Source of the DNA: Dichotomocladium elegans
Taxonomy: Eukaryota; Mucoromycota; Mucoromycetes; Mucorales; Lichtheimiaceae
DNA length: 64,000 nucleotides
Assembly: GCA_025716815.1 (NCBI GenBank)
Contig: JAIXMN010000002.1
Span: 930,001-994,000, forward strand
Direction: 5' to 3'
Numbering within the stretch: position 1 is the first letter of the stretch; each line of letters starts with the position of its first letter. Below are positions 47,286 through 62,828 of the stretch, in pieces. The position numbers were made by a program, and so were the translations under genes. The notes beneath the pieces were generated by a model. It was given only the letters and a program-made list of their open reading frames with translations. It was not told the DNA's origin and made no database searches.

Positions 47286-49101
47286 AATACCACTTTCTTT
47301 CACTGTAAAACACCTATCCTTTTTTCATATTGCGTACCTTTTTACTTTATTGTCCTGGAATGTGAATAGAACAGTCGTCGTTATATGGAAGGCAATAATA
47401 CGCCAAGACAAGGGTTACCTATACACCGTAAGTAGACGTATGTCCTAGATACTGGATCAGGATGCTTTGGAAATCAAACGTTATTTTTCCTAATGGACCT
47501 GTTCACAGGTGAAGGGATCCTTCAACTCCTGGTATATTTGTCACGAAAGCGTAACCACAAAGCATACATTTCGGTTCTTACATAGGCCATGTTTGCTCCT
47601 AGCTGAGACTTGATAAAAGGGTCATTTCTGTTGAGACATACAGAATTATCCATAATCTGTCATGGATACCTATTGAATAAGACCAATAAATACAGTGGTC
47701 ACTCTCTAGTTCCACAACCGGTACGTATGTCTATCCTTCTCCAGATCCTTTGACATATCATCTACCTGCTCCCCTTTTCAGCTCAAGAGCTGGGATATCT
47801 TCAGCCTTGTGAATAGATGCAACTGCAGGTTGTCATCGCTCTCTTTCTTTTCTCGATTGGTAGTTCCGGGGTGCCGTAAACTACATCAATGGTACGTACG
47901 TGATGTCAAAGATCGCTCCCAAATTTGTAAACTCTGCGGATGTCCCTTGCTTAGACTATGCCATGATATGCGCTTCATCATAGTATGGAAGTCAGACTCA
48001 CTGAGAAAAATGTAGTTTCTATATGTACGTACCAGAGCCACTGTTCATTACGTCCCATTGGCGGACACGGTCGAGGGGACGCTCGGTGTGTTCGTATCAC
48101 CATTCCTGTCTACAAACTCAAATCGAACTCTATCAGTGATAGGATGGATTCGCCTTTCACTAACATATACGTAGGTCGTCGTCTCGGATAATTAAATTCC
48201 TTCCAATTTCTTGAGCAGTCGCTTGATGGGCAACGGATGAGAACTTGTTAACGCAGTCTAAAGAAGAGCACTGTTATGTTTTCCCATTGGTAATACATCA
48301 ACAACCCCTGGTTCTTTGTATCTTGAAAAAACTATCCAGTTCCTTTTCATATCGCAACTACCACACACACGCACACGCACATCGATGTGCTGAATGGACA
48401 TGGATCCCTCGTTATTTCTTTACGCTCATAACCTTCTCAAACATCAGGCTAAAAAATCTGACGCCTTGGCCAGTGTAAGTCATATAACTGATGATAAAAC
48501 TTATTTCTTTCATCATAACGTCTGTTTCTTTTGCTGGCAAATACTATACATATGACACCTAGCTCAAAGTTTCTGTTGCAAGACAGTACAGATATTCAGC
48601 GAGAAATCAATTCGACTGTAGAATGTATATTCTCATCAACGATACAGTACATAAGTTCAGGGCGCCCATACTCGCCAATTACATGACGCTGTTTATCTTC
48701 GTAAAGGAATTGATCACTCATGTCAGCATGGTGAATGTGGATGAAAGCAAAAGGACCATAATGATATAAGTATCATATTTTTAATAAAATTGATTTTCGC
48801 CTATGAGTCATCTTGCGAAAAGATTTTTTGCTAAATCCGACCTTTAGCCAGGTAGTATGCGACCTTTTGGTTTCCGCAATTACGTGTATCCTATAGCAGG
48901 AGCCGGGTGTATACGGTTATATGAGGGAGAGATGAGGGGGGGAATGGGAGAACCAAAAAAAAATATCAAAGTTAATAGAGGAGATGGATTCCAGTACATC
49001 AAGAGAGATATAGGGAAAAGGGATCCATATACGTAAAATGATGCGCCTTTTCCTAATGGCTGCCGGCGCCGTAGAGGAACATGAACTCGTGATATAATCA
49101 C
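47286..49101. other. gene-poor region
   Basis: This 1.8 kb downstream of PEX14 holds only short motif-free frames. Fragments around 47800-48190 have irregular Cys-rich translations that I could not join by plausible introns. Confidence 0.45.
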
Positions 49102-49467
49102 TTAGGCTGCACAGTCGGGCGTGAGATTAACTCGTACAGTGCGCATTGGTTGTTCCACGATGAGAGACTCTAGCTCCATAGATTTCGATGATTGGGTATC
49201 GATCAGCGTCTTCTTTGGGATTGTGGTGCTAGAGTGAATAGACGAGATGGATGTGGACGTCGATAAACTTGGAGGAATGTCAGTGCTTGCGGTGATTGAT
49301 GCAGAATATCGGCGATTTTGGAAAAGATAGCGAGCAATGCTCTTCACAGATGCACCTGGTTTCTTGGTCTCCAGCGGGACCTTCAGGTGGTCATGCAACG
49401 AGGACGGCAGGGTGGAAGACTTTTGTACCGGTGCCGCTGCAACTTTGTTTGTCAAGAAGGTTTTCAT
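49102..49467 (-). CDS. small Ser/Thr-rich protein, unrecognised
   Basis: This is an intronless frame of 121 residues from the ATG at 49467. The first 45 residues are moderately basic (FLTNKVAAAPVQKSS, HDHLKVPLETKKPGASVKSI), with RYLFQNRRYSAS in the middle, then a Ser/Thr/Ile-rich stretch. It ends MRTVRVNLTPDCAA. No signal peptide, membrane segment or family motif is visible. Codon use is even enough to look coding. It stands alone between two gene-poor stretches. Confidence 0.38.
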   Translation of the reverse strand: MKTFLTNKVAAAPVQKSSTLPSSLHDHLKVPLETKKPGASVKSIARYLFQNRRYSASITASTDIPPSLSTSTSISSIHSSTTIPKKTLIDTQSSKSMELESLIVEQPMRTVRVNLTPDCAA

Positions 49468-53136
<3,669 letters not shown>

Positions 53137-53493
53137 CTATACAGTAGCTACTATTTGCTGTACCGTTCTCGCTGGTTTCTCAATTCAAATATACATCTCA
53201 AGCATGCCCAATTTCGTTTAAGCAACGACCGCCGAGTTGTTTTGCAGGCACCCACACACACACACACAATAAAATGGGGGATGAGGAGTGTGTGTGTGGT
53301 TAATAGGCTTCCCGCGCATAAATCCTATAGCTCACTCTTTTTACCCCACAAGAATCGACACCATTAATGGGAATCGATTTACCACTTTTCCTCTCTTTTT
53401 CTCTTCGTCACATCCGCCTTAACAGATAACACGCCGGCGCTTAACAGCAATCTTCAATCGCTCACTTTGTTCCTCACTGTCGTTGCTGCCGGA
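53137..53493. other. convergent 3' region
   Basis: This 357 bp contains short (CA)n and (GT)n tracts near 53252-53268 and 53289-53298 in opposite sense, which could pair as a hairpin. No gene is seen. Confidence 0.4.
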
Positions 53494-53904
53494 TTAATAC
53501 ACATCTCTCTGCGCCTTAAAAGAATCCGTTGGTGGTGGCAGCAGCAAGATGATGTGGAGGCTTCTTTTTGTTAGGTGTCGACAGCGCATAGTTTGTTCCA
53601 CCATCAACGTACCATCATCAGCCATGTGTTCCTCGTCAGCTTCCACTTCGATTATCTGAGCCAGCGGTTGTTGAGGTGCCCATGCTGACCTATCACCGAG
53701 AACGCCAAAGGCACCAGCGACAATATCAGGATCAGAGGCATATCCAGCGTGAGCAGCATCCCACTGCCATTGAAAGAAGGCATTGCCGGCGACGGCGACG
53801 ACGACACCGCCCTGCACGCCGCCGCCACCTGCATACTCAGATGCCGCGTCCCATCCTCCACCAGCGTACGATGATGATATTGGCCAAACACAAGAATCAT
53901 CCAA
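53494..53904 (-). CDS. uncertain Gly/Ala-rich open frame
   Basis: This is an open frame of 136 codons. The N-terminal half is unusual in composition (SSSYAGGGWDAASEYAGGGG, GNAFFQWQWDAAHAGYASD) and the middle is acidic (AQIIEVEADEEHMADDG). No family is recognised. GC-rich tracts favour open frames here by chance, and an alternative frame on the same strand is also open. It may be a real aromatic/Gly-rich disordered protein or an artefact. Confidence 0.3.
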   Translation of the reverse strand: MDDSCVWPISSSYAGGGWDAASEYAGGGGVQGGVVVAVAGNAFFQWQWDAAHAGYASDPDIVAGAFGVLGDRSAWAPQQPLAQIIEVEADEEHMADDGTLMVEQTMRCRHLTKRSLHIILLLPPPTDSFKAQRDVY

Positions 53905-54024
53905 TAATAATGTCCCTTAACAATATGCCCTCCTCACCTAGATTCATGATCTTAGTCCTTTCACGCTTCTCTCGCCTCAAATATTTCTTCGTGTAGATAA
54001 GAATAATATTAATCGTTTTCCGTT

Positions 54025-54669
54025 CTATGATACAATAGTAGATGGTGCACCCTGGTCGGTCAATTCCTGCTCGGTGCCGAGATCCACCGTCTGGGAATCG
54101 CTCTTGCGCGTAACTGTGAACTCGGTAGTGGTCCAGGCCTGACCTCTGCGAACCGATGAAAAGCGGACACGACCCCGCTCGCCTAAGAATCGTTGCCATG
54201 TCAGTTAGTCGCTCACGCGGCTGCGCTCATACTAATATCGCATATCCTCGGCTTGCATACCATTAGCGCCTGCAATGTCAAATGCTATAGACACCTCGCC
54301 TTTGAGATGATTCACCGTTCCGGAGATCCAGGGCCATTCGTCGGCATAGTCGATCGTGTCACCGAGCAGCTTGATGACGCGGGGATCGTAACGAACCGTA
54401 AATAGGGTGCCTGACACAACACTGCTCGAAAGTCGCTGGTAATTCATTGCAGTGGCAAGCACACCCACCCATACAGCCGTGCCAACAAGTGCACCGCCAA
54501 TAATCCAGGGTTTGCGGGATCGCGACGCTGAGGGTAGTTCGCGCTCAACGACACGTGTGGTGGTCTTGTGAGAAACGAGGCGGCGGGATGAGGCTGCCCA
54601 TACCAAGCGGTTCGCGGACGCGATGGCTGAAGAGGGTCGAGATCGAGAGAGGATGCGCGAGACAAGCAT
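54025..54669 (-). CDS. COA1: COA1-family cytochrome c oxidase assembly factor
   Basis: Coa1 is an inner-membrane protein that helps mature Cox1 early in complex IV assembly. Two exons (54669-54261, 54182-54025) give 188 residues. A basic Ser/Arg-rich targeting leader (LVSRILSRSRPSSAIASANR) precedes one hydrophobic segment (WIIGGALVGTAVWVGVLAT). The Coa1 domain follows: YDPRVIKLLGDTIDYADEWP, WISGTVNHLKGEVSIAFDI, then RVRFSSVRRGQAWTTTEFT after the intron. This order matches the family. It is divergent from AIM18, also mitochondrial, across 132 bp. Confidence 0.83.
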
Positions 54670-54801
54670 GAGATGTTGCAAGAAATAATGTGCAAAAATC
54701 CAAACAGTCGGACTGAAAACCCTTCCCCCGCACCACCGTTTCCCTTGTATGGAGAGCGCAAAAAAATGCATGTTATTCCCTTTGTTTTATTCTTATAAAT
54801 T
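54670..54801. promoter_or_regulatory. shared divergent promoter, COA1 / AIM18
   Basis: 132 bp separate two start codons of genes for mitochondrial proteins. A TATAAATTATG context lies immediately before the AIM18 start. Co-expression is inferred. Confidence 0.5.
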
Positions 54802-56105
54802 ATGCAGCGCTCAACCCACCTTCCTCGTCTTTTGTCAAGAGCCACTGGTATCCGCCAAGCCTTCCGCCAATCACAATCTCGGATTCACACATCCGTTCCT
54901 CCCGTTTCCATCACGGTAAATCCTGAGCAAGAGCGCGCGTGTCTACACACGCACAGAGGTTTATCTTTGCAAATGGCTAATTCCCTCTTTGTCTTGCATT
55001 GAATAGCGATCACCCCACATTGCTGGGTGGACGACCACGGCTTTGATCGCAGCGGGCGGCTATTATGCCTGGACTTTGTCAGTTGACTCGCCTGTTCTGG
55101 CCGAAGCAAGCTATGAAGGCACTGTGCAAGGTAAAGTGGAACATAACAACTGAGCCTTCTGCGCGTGAATACTCAAAATATAACGGATGTTATGGGCCTT
55201 CCTATCCCCCTTGCAAACAGAACCGAGCACCAAGCTCGTTTTCCCTATTAACCTTCAAACAGGCTCCGAATGGACACGGCTTGTTGGGCTTGGCCCGCGC
55301 ACAGTCAGCTTTCTCAAATTGAATGTCTATGTCCTTGGTTTGTACATGCGCAGTGAAGATATTGGCACCCTCAAGACCATCAAGGGCTGGGAGGTGAGAA
55401 AAATTAGGCTCAGCCTGCAAAACTCTCGGCATGGATGTAACTGACCAGTACCCACTTTTCAGCATTTTGACAAGGGCGAATTCTTGGCAAGCGAAAAAAT
55501 GTCGCTGGCATTGCTGCAACAACCGGTCGATGTCAGCATTCGTATCGGTAAGCAGTAGGGCATAAAAAGACTGCAATTTGGAGAGAAGAGTATCATGGAT
55601 ATTCTTTTTTTTTTTCACTAGTGCCCGCACGCGGGACAAATATGCAACATTTGCGCGACGGCTTCACACGCGCTATATTGCAACGAATGCGATCGCAGTC
55701 GCAAGATATGAGCGAGGAGAAGGAGCGCGAGATTCTCAAAGCCATACAGGAATTCAAGAGCCTGTTCCCTCTGCAGAACATTAAAAGAGGGACCGAGTTC
55801 ATCTTCACGAAAACCAAAGACGGCGGATTAAAGATGGAATTCGAGGTTCAGTCGTTTAGCCGTGCTCCCACATAACACAGATGCTCATTTCCTTCTTTGT
55901 AGGGCAAAGACCTCGGTACCGTCAAGAATGACTGGCTTGCTGTCAATTTTGTTATGGGGTATCTCAATCCCACCGCACCTGCCAGTGAAGACGTACGTGA
56001 TTCTGATTGATCCTGCGTTAAAGACTGACCCATACATTCTTTTTTCTACAGGCTCGACAAAACATTGCGCAAGGATTTGATACGCTGCTCAATCCTAAGG
56101 CCTAG
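54802..56105 (+). CDS. AIM18: AIM18/AIM46-type mitochondrial chalcone-isomerase-fold protein
   Basis: This belongs to the fungal chalcone-isomerase-like family (Aim18/Aim46), mitochondrial inner-membrane proteins with a heme-binding fold in yeast. Seven exons (54802-54915, 55007-55130, 55221-55393, 55463-55547, 55622-55845, 55903-55992, 56052-56105) give 287 residues. A basic leader (MQRSTHLPRLLSRATGIRQA) precedes a short hydrophobic segment (TTALIAAGGYYAWTLSV). The domain starts LVFPINLQTGSEWTRLVGLG, continues FLKLNVYVLGLYM, and later has VPARGTNMQHLRDGF and FPLQNIKRGTEFIFT. It ends AVNFVMGYLNP and ARQNIAQGFDTLL. All seven exons are in phase. Confidence 0.83.
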
Positions 56106-56221
56106 AAAAAGAAAAAAGGCTGGCTCTGTGCTTTTCTTCCTCTTTAATAATGTCTTTAATAGAACACACCAGATGAGGCATGATTTTTTTTACAAGCGAG
56201 TACTCTCTCTGCTTAACCTTC

Positions 56222-56911
56222 TTACAACTCAATATCCCTGACGCCTTCCTTCGTTATCACTTTGACGAGAAACTTTGGTAGATTGACGATAAATCGGGTT
56301 TTGAGTTCCTGGATGCATTTGCGCAGGAGATCTAGTCCCTCTTCAAGGTTCATGTCGGAATGATGGTAACGATCCATAAGCGACGTGCAGAAGTAGGCAC
56401 CGTAGCCCTGTGCGCCATATGGCAAGGATGCCATTGCACCCAGATAATCGATCCAAAACAATTCGGGTTGATTCGTCTTTGTGTTATAACCGCCGATAAG
56501 CATGTTGACGGAATATGGTTGCTACAGGAACAGAAAACAGGAACCAAAAAAAAAGTGTCAAAAGCCCCTGTACCTTCGCATAAAAAGGTGGTAAAAGAAA
56601 ACAAGGAAGGGCACTCTATAATTTACCCTGCTTCGGAGAGAGTCTGCGAGCTCACGTCGTGTGAAGGTGGCAGTTGCTTTGGGAGTCAGATCGACATCGT
56701 TGCGAATTTTGTAAAGTTTGACGTTGCGTTGAATGTATTCAGCAAAGTTAACAGTGTCGCCCGGCTCACCGCAGAAGACCATGACGGTGTGGTCATTCAG
56801 TGTACGCGATTTGTCCTCGGTGCCTTTCATGACGACAATACTGCGGGCGGATGTGGTATCAGCGGCGATGATCGTGTAGTCCTTGCCCGTTATGCCGAAA
56901 AGACATTCCAT
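56222..56911 (-). CDS. PRE1: 20S proteasome subunit beta type-2 (Pre1)
   Basis: This is the beta-4 position subunit (PSMB2/Pre1) of the 20S core, a non-catalytic beta subunit. Two exons (56911-56627, 56521-56222) give 194 residues, the normal length. The N-terminus MECLFGITGKDYTIIAADT has no propeptide and no Thr1, as expected. Later motifs are IVVMKGTEDKSRTLNDH, GDTVNFAEYIQRNVKLYKIR, SVNMLIGGYNTKTNQPELFW and YGAYFCTSLMDRYHHSDMN. The intron is 105 nt. Transcription is convergent with AIM18 (117 bp between stops). A CGGTGCC/GGTGGCAA-type proteasome control element was not found. Confidence 0.97.
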
Positions 56912-57227
56912 GATGTGGTAGGTATATCAGTTATGAGAAATAGAGAAGAAAAATGAAGCTGAACGCGCGTATAGTCGGATTCTCCCTCCTTCTCCCGAAC
57001 TCAAACAGCGATTGCGCGGCTTTTTCTTTCGCCCGCATTTTATTCCTCCGCAAACTGGCGTGTGACGTAATCCCCAGGAACATGATTTTCTTTTTAACAC
57101 GGCAGCAGGCTCTCTACAATGTAGAAATAAACGATAATCGCTTCAACAATATTGATATTTTTCAGCGTGAAAATATCTGTAGACAGTAAACCTGTATCTG
57201 ATATTTTGTATACGTATACTTTATTTT

Positions 57228-59374
57228 CTAAATATCAGGAACAACTTTGTACGGATTCATAATGCCATGCGGATCCAGCGCATTTTTGATACTTCTCATT
57301 AGGCGGAGTTGTGCTTCGCTCTTGCACTCTTTCATGTATCCGACCTTAGCGATACCAATGCCGTGTTCCGCAGTGATCGATCCATTGTGTTTAACTAGTG
57401 CAGGAGTTGCCCATGAGTCAATATATACATCAGAGGACACTGACCGTAGAAATCAGGGTACTTACTCGCCCAGTCATACACGAATCGATCCATGTCTTTC
57501 TGAACCTTGTAGTCATGACCTTGGATGTTGGCCATGATATGCAGATTCTATGTAGTAACCATAAATATCCCAGTCGATACTCAGGCTGCAGTTTTCCACT
57601 TACGCCATCACCAACATGCCCAAAACCAATAAGATTGTAGTACATGTTGCCGTCACCAAGGAGCCCACGGTCGGTATAATGTTTCTTGGCATCTTCCACC
57701 ATTTTGTAGAGTAGAGAAACATCCATCGAGACATCGTATGTCATTGCAGTACCAGACTTCACAATCGATTCAGGGATAGTTTCTCGCCATTGCCAAAGTG
57801 CATGGGCCTAGGAGATCGAGGATTAGTCTCTCAGTACGGATATTCTCACGGGATGCTTTCTACAGTACCTGTTTCGCATCCTGAGCAATGGCGCCATCTT
57901 GCGCGACATCCTCTTCCATCACGCGCGAAAGATAGGCATCTAATTTCTATCTATCGGCTTAGAGACAGAATAGGATATCTCCTTGTACCGGAGCTCATCT
58001 CACCTCCTGATCGTGTTCATGTCGACTGCCCTGCGTTTCGAGGAGAGCGTAGAATTTTGAAGTGGCTGCAATGGGATATGGCGAATCTGGGTATTGGACC
58101 CGTTTTACCAGTTCCATGGATTCACGATCCCAGAACTCAAAAGCTAAGCAATATATGACCCCCACAACCATTAGCTCCGCTTATACCTTTGCCTGTAGAT
58201 CTTCGTCACTGCTTTTACCTGACAGAATTTCAGAAAGATCCTCCTTAGCCATAACAAAGGCTTTTTGAATTGCCTCGAAGGAATCCACTGCAATCATGGC
58301 AACATTCACCGACTATGCCGATATATGTATAGATAGATGTTAGCTCTTGGAGTAATCCCGACTCTTTTGTCTTTTTGTTACATTCGGTCTTCGAGGGGTT
58401 AGGATGGATACACCAGTGATGAGCCCGAGCGTGCCCTCAGCACCAATGAAGAGCTGCTTAAGATCATAGCCGGTGTTGTCCTTGCGCAACGTAGAGAGGT
58501 TATCGAGGATCGTGCCATCGGGCAAAACCTAAAAAGATGACAGATATTTTAAGTCGTGGGAATTCCTTTCGAGGGAATCCTGACTCGATCATTTGCTCTT
58601 TACCACTTCCAGACCCAGGACGTTGCCATGGAGATTACCGAACCGCATCAATCGTAAGCCACCCGCGTTGGTACTGACGTTGCCGCCGAGTTGGCAAGTC
58701 CCCTTTGCGCCGAGATCCAAAGGCACTGTGTAGCCTTGGGGCTCAAGATAATTGTCGAGAGCTTCGAGCACAACACCTGCATCGACCACGGCAATACCCG
58801 AGAGATCATCGAAGCGCCGAATCTTGTTCATCTTGCTCATGTTTACAATGATCTCGTCGAAAACAGGATTCGCACCTCCACTCACGCCTGTATTGCCACC
58901 CTGGGGTACTACAGCGAGCATCTCCTTGTTGCAATACTTTAAGATCTCCGAAACTTGTTTTGTATCGGTAGGAAACAGGCACAAGCTGAACATAAAAAAG
59001 GAAAGCAACGTTGGTTTTTCAATTTCACTTGGAAAGCGTAACCTCCAGTGTGAACGTACGAAGAAGCGCCGCGATGAAGCTTGAAAAAGTCGGCGTTATA
59101 CGGCGTCAAGCTGGACTGGCGGGGATCCGCCTCGGTGTCATGGATTACATTGTTGGCCGACAGCACCGATCGAAAGTAATCAATATCCTTTTGCTCAAGC
59201 TTTCATCGCCATCCCATTAGCTAATGTCACATTGATAAGCATCTGCGCTCTACGTACCTTTTTGAACTTGTCCGCACGCTTAAGGTTTCCCAGCTTTTCG
59301 CTTGTGAGAGGAGACAACGGCTTGTTTAAAAGAGCCCGCGAAGTATGGAGCCTTCGAGACAGGACACGGAACAT
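57228..59374 (-). CDS. D2HGDH: D-2-hydroxyglutarate dehydrogenase, mitochondrial
   Basis: This is an FAD enzyme of the D-lactate/D-2-hydroxyglutarate dehydrogenase family that oxidises D-2-hydroxyglutarate to 2-oxoglutarate. About ten exons start at the ATG at 59374 with a targeting leader ([16 protein letters not shown]). The PCMH-type FAD-binding domain has [43 protein letters not shown]-like [17 protein letters not shown] and [16 protein letters not shown]. The cap and C-terminal domain has [25 protein letters not shown] (metal-binding His region), GNLHIM at a splice site, and [16 protein letters not shown]. It ends [13 protein letters not shown] traced most introns (50-70 nt) but not every one exactly. 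Confidence 0.94.
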
Positions 59375-60986
59375 AATGAAGATTAAGGAAAGATGTATCT
59401 GTAGAAAGAAAGAAAGAAAAAGAGAGCAAAAACGTGATGAATGCAGGGTATGCAATATATTCCATAGGTTTTTGATAGCGGGTTAGAGTTTTCGTAATTA
59501 CCAAATGGAGAATAGTCGAGCCATGGTACCTTTGACACATTTCTGCAGTGGTCCGCATTCGCCGAAAGAAACTTACCCACCTTCTTCATGCTTTGGACCC
59601 CATCTCTTTTGCTCTCATAGCAATTTGGATATAGATATAACACTCTGGTTTATGTACTGACTGCATCAGACTGCAGGGTGTATGTCGGCCGGAGATCTTG
59701 GTCTTGACAGTCCCCGCTTTGTGCGACACTGCCAGATGCATAGCTAGGCATTGTATTGGTCGAGAAGATTGATCCGCTATGACTTATCAATCAGCACAGT
59801 AAACGCGATTGGGCTATACTTTATTTTCAAAAATAAATTTCGCAAGGGAGGAAAAGTAAAATAAAATTCGCACAAAAACATTATCAATGTCGCATGCATA
59901 CCCGTTAGTCAATAGAAGTGCATGTAGTTACGTTGAGTGGCACCCAACCAAATTGTCACCACTGACACCACTTCGGTGTTACAGGACCGTAATGCTTTAC
60001 CGAATACCTAGCATTGACACATAGGGCAATAGCCCTTTGTAAGAGTTCGATCAACATCTATCATGCGACCTTGATTACCAAGCAACACCTCAACAGGTTT
60101 GCTAAGAAATTTAATGGCCCTACCAAACAACACTATTCCCGAAACAAAAGTTATGTACCTGCAATAAAGATCAGTTCCTGTTTTATTCCTGTGTTTCAAA
60201 GTCCTATTCTTTATCAAGTATAACTTTATTTTACAATATATACAATGCTATAAGTGCTCAGTATCGAGAAGCCATGATGTGACCAAAAATTGGTGTCTCT
60301 TCCTGGTATAACTTTTGCTTAAAGATTTGCTCCTCGAAGGCATCCTTTGTTGAATTGATAATAAGAGGTTATTATGTTTTCGTAGTGATGGCTGGCATTT
60401 CTACTGCTCCGTTTTCACTGCTTAGTCCTCCTTGCAGCCCCATTACATTAATATCATTAAGCTGGTTTTAGAAAACTTTCATCTTACCAGCCCAAACGCC
60501 ACGTCAAAGCCTCTCAAATATCCTTCCTCCATCGTAAAAGCAAGCCTCCTGAAGTCGGACAAGGACTTGCAGAAATCACCCTTTCCTTTCCCTACACTAC
60601 ACTTGCCTTTGAAGCAACATCCGCCTACCATTCGACTCCGCTTTCTGATATTGATGAGGACACTCTTTCGTAACCATCAGCACTTGCAATCACGCTCCTT
60701 TGTGCCTTCAGACACCATGACTGTCGTATATATACCATCCACTTTTATTAGTATTCACTGGTAACGCCCACAACCACCTAATCCGCCTTCGCCCTTCATC
60801 AATACCATTGCACATACTCGTAATAACCATCATCGAGAGCTAACTCACTAAACTCCTTATTATGGCACATGCTTTTACATTGTTCACGTCTTTAGTTGGT
60901 ACCATGTACGACGATATCAGAGTGATAGGATTGTAAATCAACGTCGCATACTCTACTTGCTTTTGCTGTGTACCTGGAAAGTCATA
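59375..60986. other. gene-poor region
   Basis: This 1.6 kb lies upstream of D2HGDH. Short frames at 60008-60217 (minus; ends KGYCPMCQC) and 60432-60764 (plus) have no partners or recognised domain, and may be transposon debris. Confidence 0.45.
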
Positions 60987-61814
60987 TCACAGTTGCTGTC
61001 TGTTACGACATTTGGCTGAAACTCTGTAAGAATAAGAAACGAAACGTTCGAAATCACTCAGCTTTAAGCTATTGGCTACTTCACTGATTCGGGTCATCAC
61101 CGTCCTGCTTTCCAAGAACCTGTTGCATTCTACTTTGCTTTTGACAACTGACCGAAACTGCTCAGTCGGATTGAGTTCAGGTATGGTGGAAGATAGGCGC
61201 ATCGATATTATCCATTACCAAATAACGGCCCTTCATATGGTCATACGTATCCATCTCGCCCACCGTAGCTTTAAGGAAATTGAGATAATATCCAGTTATA
61301 GTTCCTCTGTTCGGAACACTAGATTGACCTGCCCTCTTCCTTTTCTTGTTTGGTGGCTGCGGAAGTCTCAAGCTACATTTAATGATGCCGGATGCTGAGA
61401 TTGGTCCCTAGATTAATTTTCATCAATGCATTCCAAAATAACGCTCTTATACTCTTCATTGAGAATATGCGAACGACCCGTCATCTTGGATTTCTTAAAG
61501 ATCTGCCAAAGTCCTTCTTGTACTGTAATGTCCATCGCTAGGCTGAACGAACATGGATTCCTAGCAGCTGATGCACTCGAGAACTTCTCAAACATCCATT
61601 TGAAAAATCTGACCTTGTCTTGGTCAGTGTACGCTGTGTAATTGCGCTTGATCCCCGCTTTCTTTCCTCCGAATGTCTGTTCCTTTCGCTTGGGGATGTG
61701 TGCGGTAGTAAGATCAGAGTTATCTCTGCAAGTTATGCTACGCAGATTTTTCAGTGTGAGAACAAGTGGATTGCAGAGAGTATATTTCTTCATCAACGGC
61801 GTGACCTTGACCAT
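60987..61814 (-). pseudogene. broken IS630/Tc1-type DDE transposase
   Basis: The three parts lie in order on the minus strand in different frames. The N-terminal region (about 61814-61413) has HIPKRKEQTFGGKKAGIKRN-like basic sequence and helix-turn-helix-like parts. The middle (about 61371-61180) reads TTGYYLNFLKATV-like (here TITGYYLNFL), MDTYDHMKGRYLVMDN and a displaced APIFHH, where intact relatives have DNAPIHH. The C-terminal part (about 61200-60987) reads PELNPTEQF with the third catalytic Glu, then VVKSKVECNRFLES. Frameshifts and a two-codon insertion in the DNAPIH site make it inactive. No terminal inverted repeats were found. Confidence 0.75.
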
Positions 61815-62828
61815 CTTTTTAGATAAATAGGCTGCTCATTTCAGAATGTAAAAGTGTATAAAAGAGAAAGGGTCAAAAGGAAGAGATGGAAGCGGCATCT
61901 TTCAGTGGATGCATGTGACATTCAAGTGTATTCTGGGCAAAAAGCGATTTTATTTTTGTGATCCCGCGACTTCAGAACTGGCAGGGGTGCGGCTTTGATT
62001 TTGGAAAAAAGTGTATCCTTCATAGACAGGAACACGGATCATCTGGAGGAGCTCTCTTATTGTTTTAAACTATCGAAGACACCCATGGATGGATCGTATA
62101 TACAATGAGTTTTTTCCCCGCCTTACACGATCCAATATGCGGCTTCATATATTTCCAGAAACTGAGCTCAACTGTACGACCTATGTAGGTATTTTATAAT
62201 TTTTTTTTGTATTGTCGCTCAATACGTACCGAGTAGGTGGTTCGTCGAAGGCTGGCCAATTATCGTGCAAATGACAGAATGTTATCACTAGTCCTATTAA
62301 CGCAGGCACGCGCGCCGTGCTTCTCGTGAGTTGGCGCATGACGGTTATTCCGTAAAAATTGAAGCGTTTTAATGCGATTACCGTACGGCCAATGGCAGGG
62401 TCATATGGTGATTATTGGATCTAGCGTTTATAAAAGATAATTCAGAATGTGCGTGTCTGAGTAAATAGCACGGAGGACAGAGTACTGTAAGTTTTCAGAA
62501 GCAACCTCCGCTTTGGAGGGCATCCAATTAAGCGCCTTTTTTTCGGTCTAAAGATCAATGGCCATAGTGAAGAGGAGAAGATCGAGATGATACACAGGAT
62601 CAATGGTAATAGAGCATGGCCAAAGGTTGTATAAGTTTTGGACATCAGGAGGTGAAGATACCGTTATCTTCCTCTTTTTGCTAGGTGTACGGCTTGTCGA
62701 TGCTCTGGCCAATCAGGGCATGACCATAAAAACTTTATTTTTTTTTATTTGATATATCGGTCCTTCTTTTTTTTTTACCCTTTCTCCTTTTCAAACTTTT
62801 TCTTCTTCTTTTTCTTTGTTTTCGCACC
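61815..62828. other. intergenic, MFS promoter side
   Basis: No gene is recognised. T-rich tracts at 62738-62775 lie just upstream of the MFS start codon. Confidence 0.45.

Noticed and set aside
47809..48191. Overlapping Cys-rich plus-strand frames downstream of PEX14
   Set aside because: I could not connect them by plausible introns and recognise no family.
60432..60764. Plus-strand open frame of 110 codons
   Set aside because: Composition is biased by Pro/Ser/Leu from C/T-rich DNA, and no domain or splice structure is visible.
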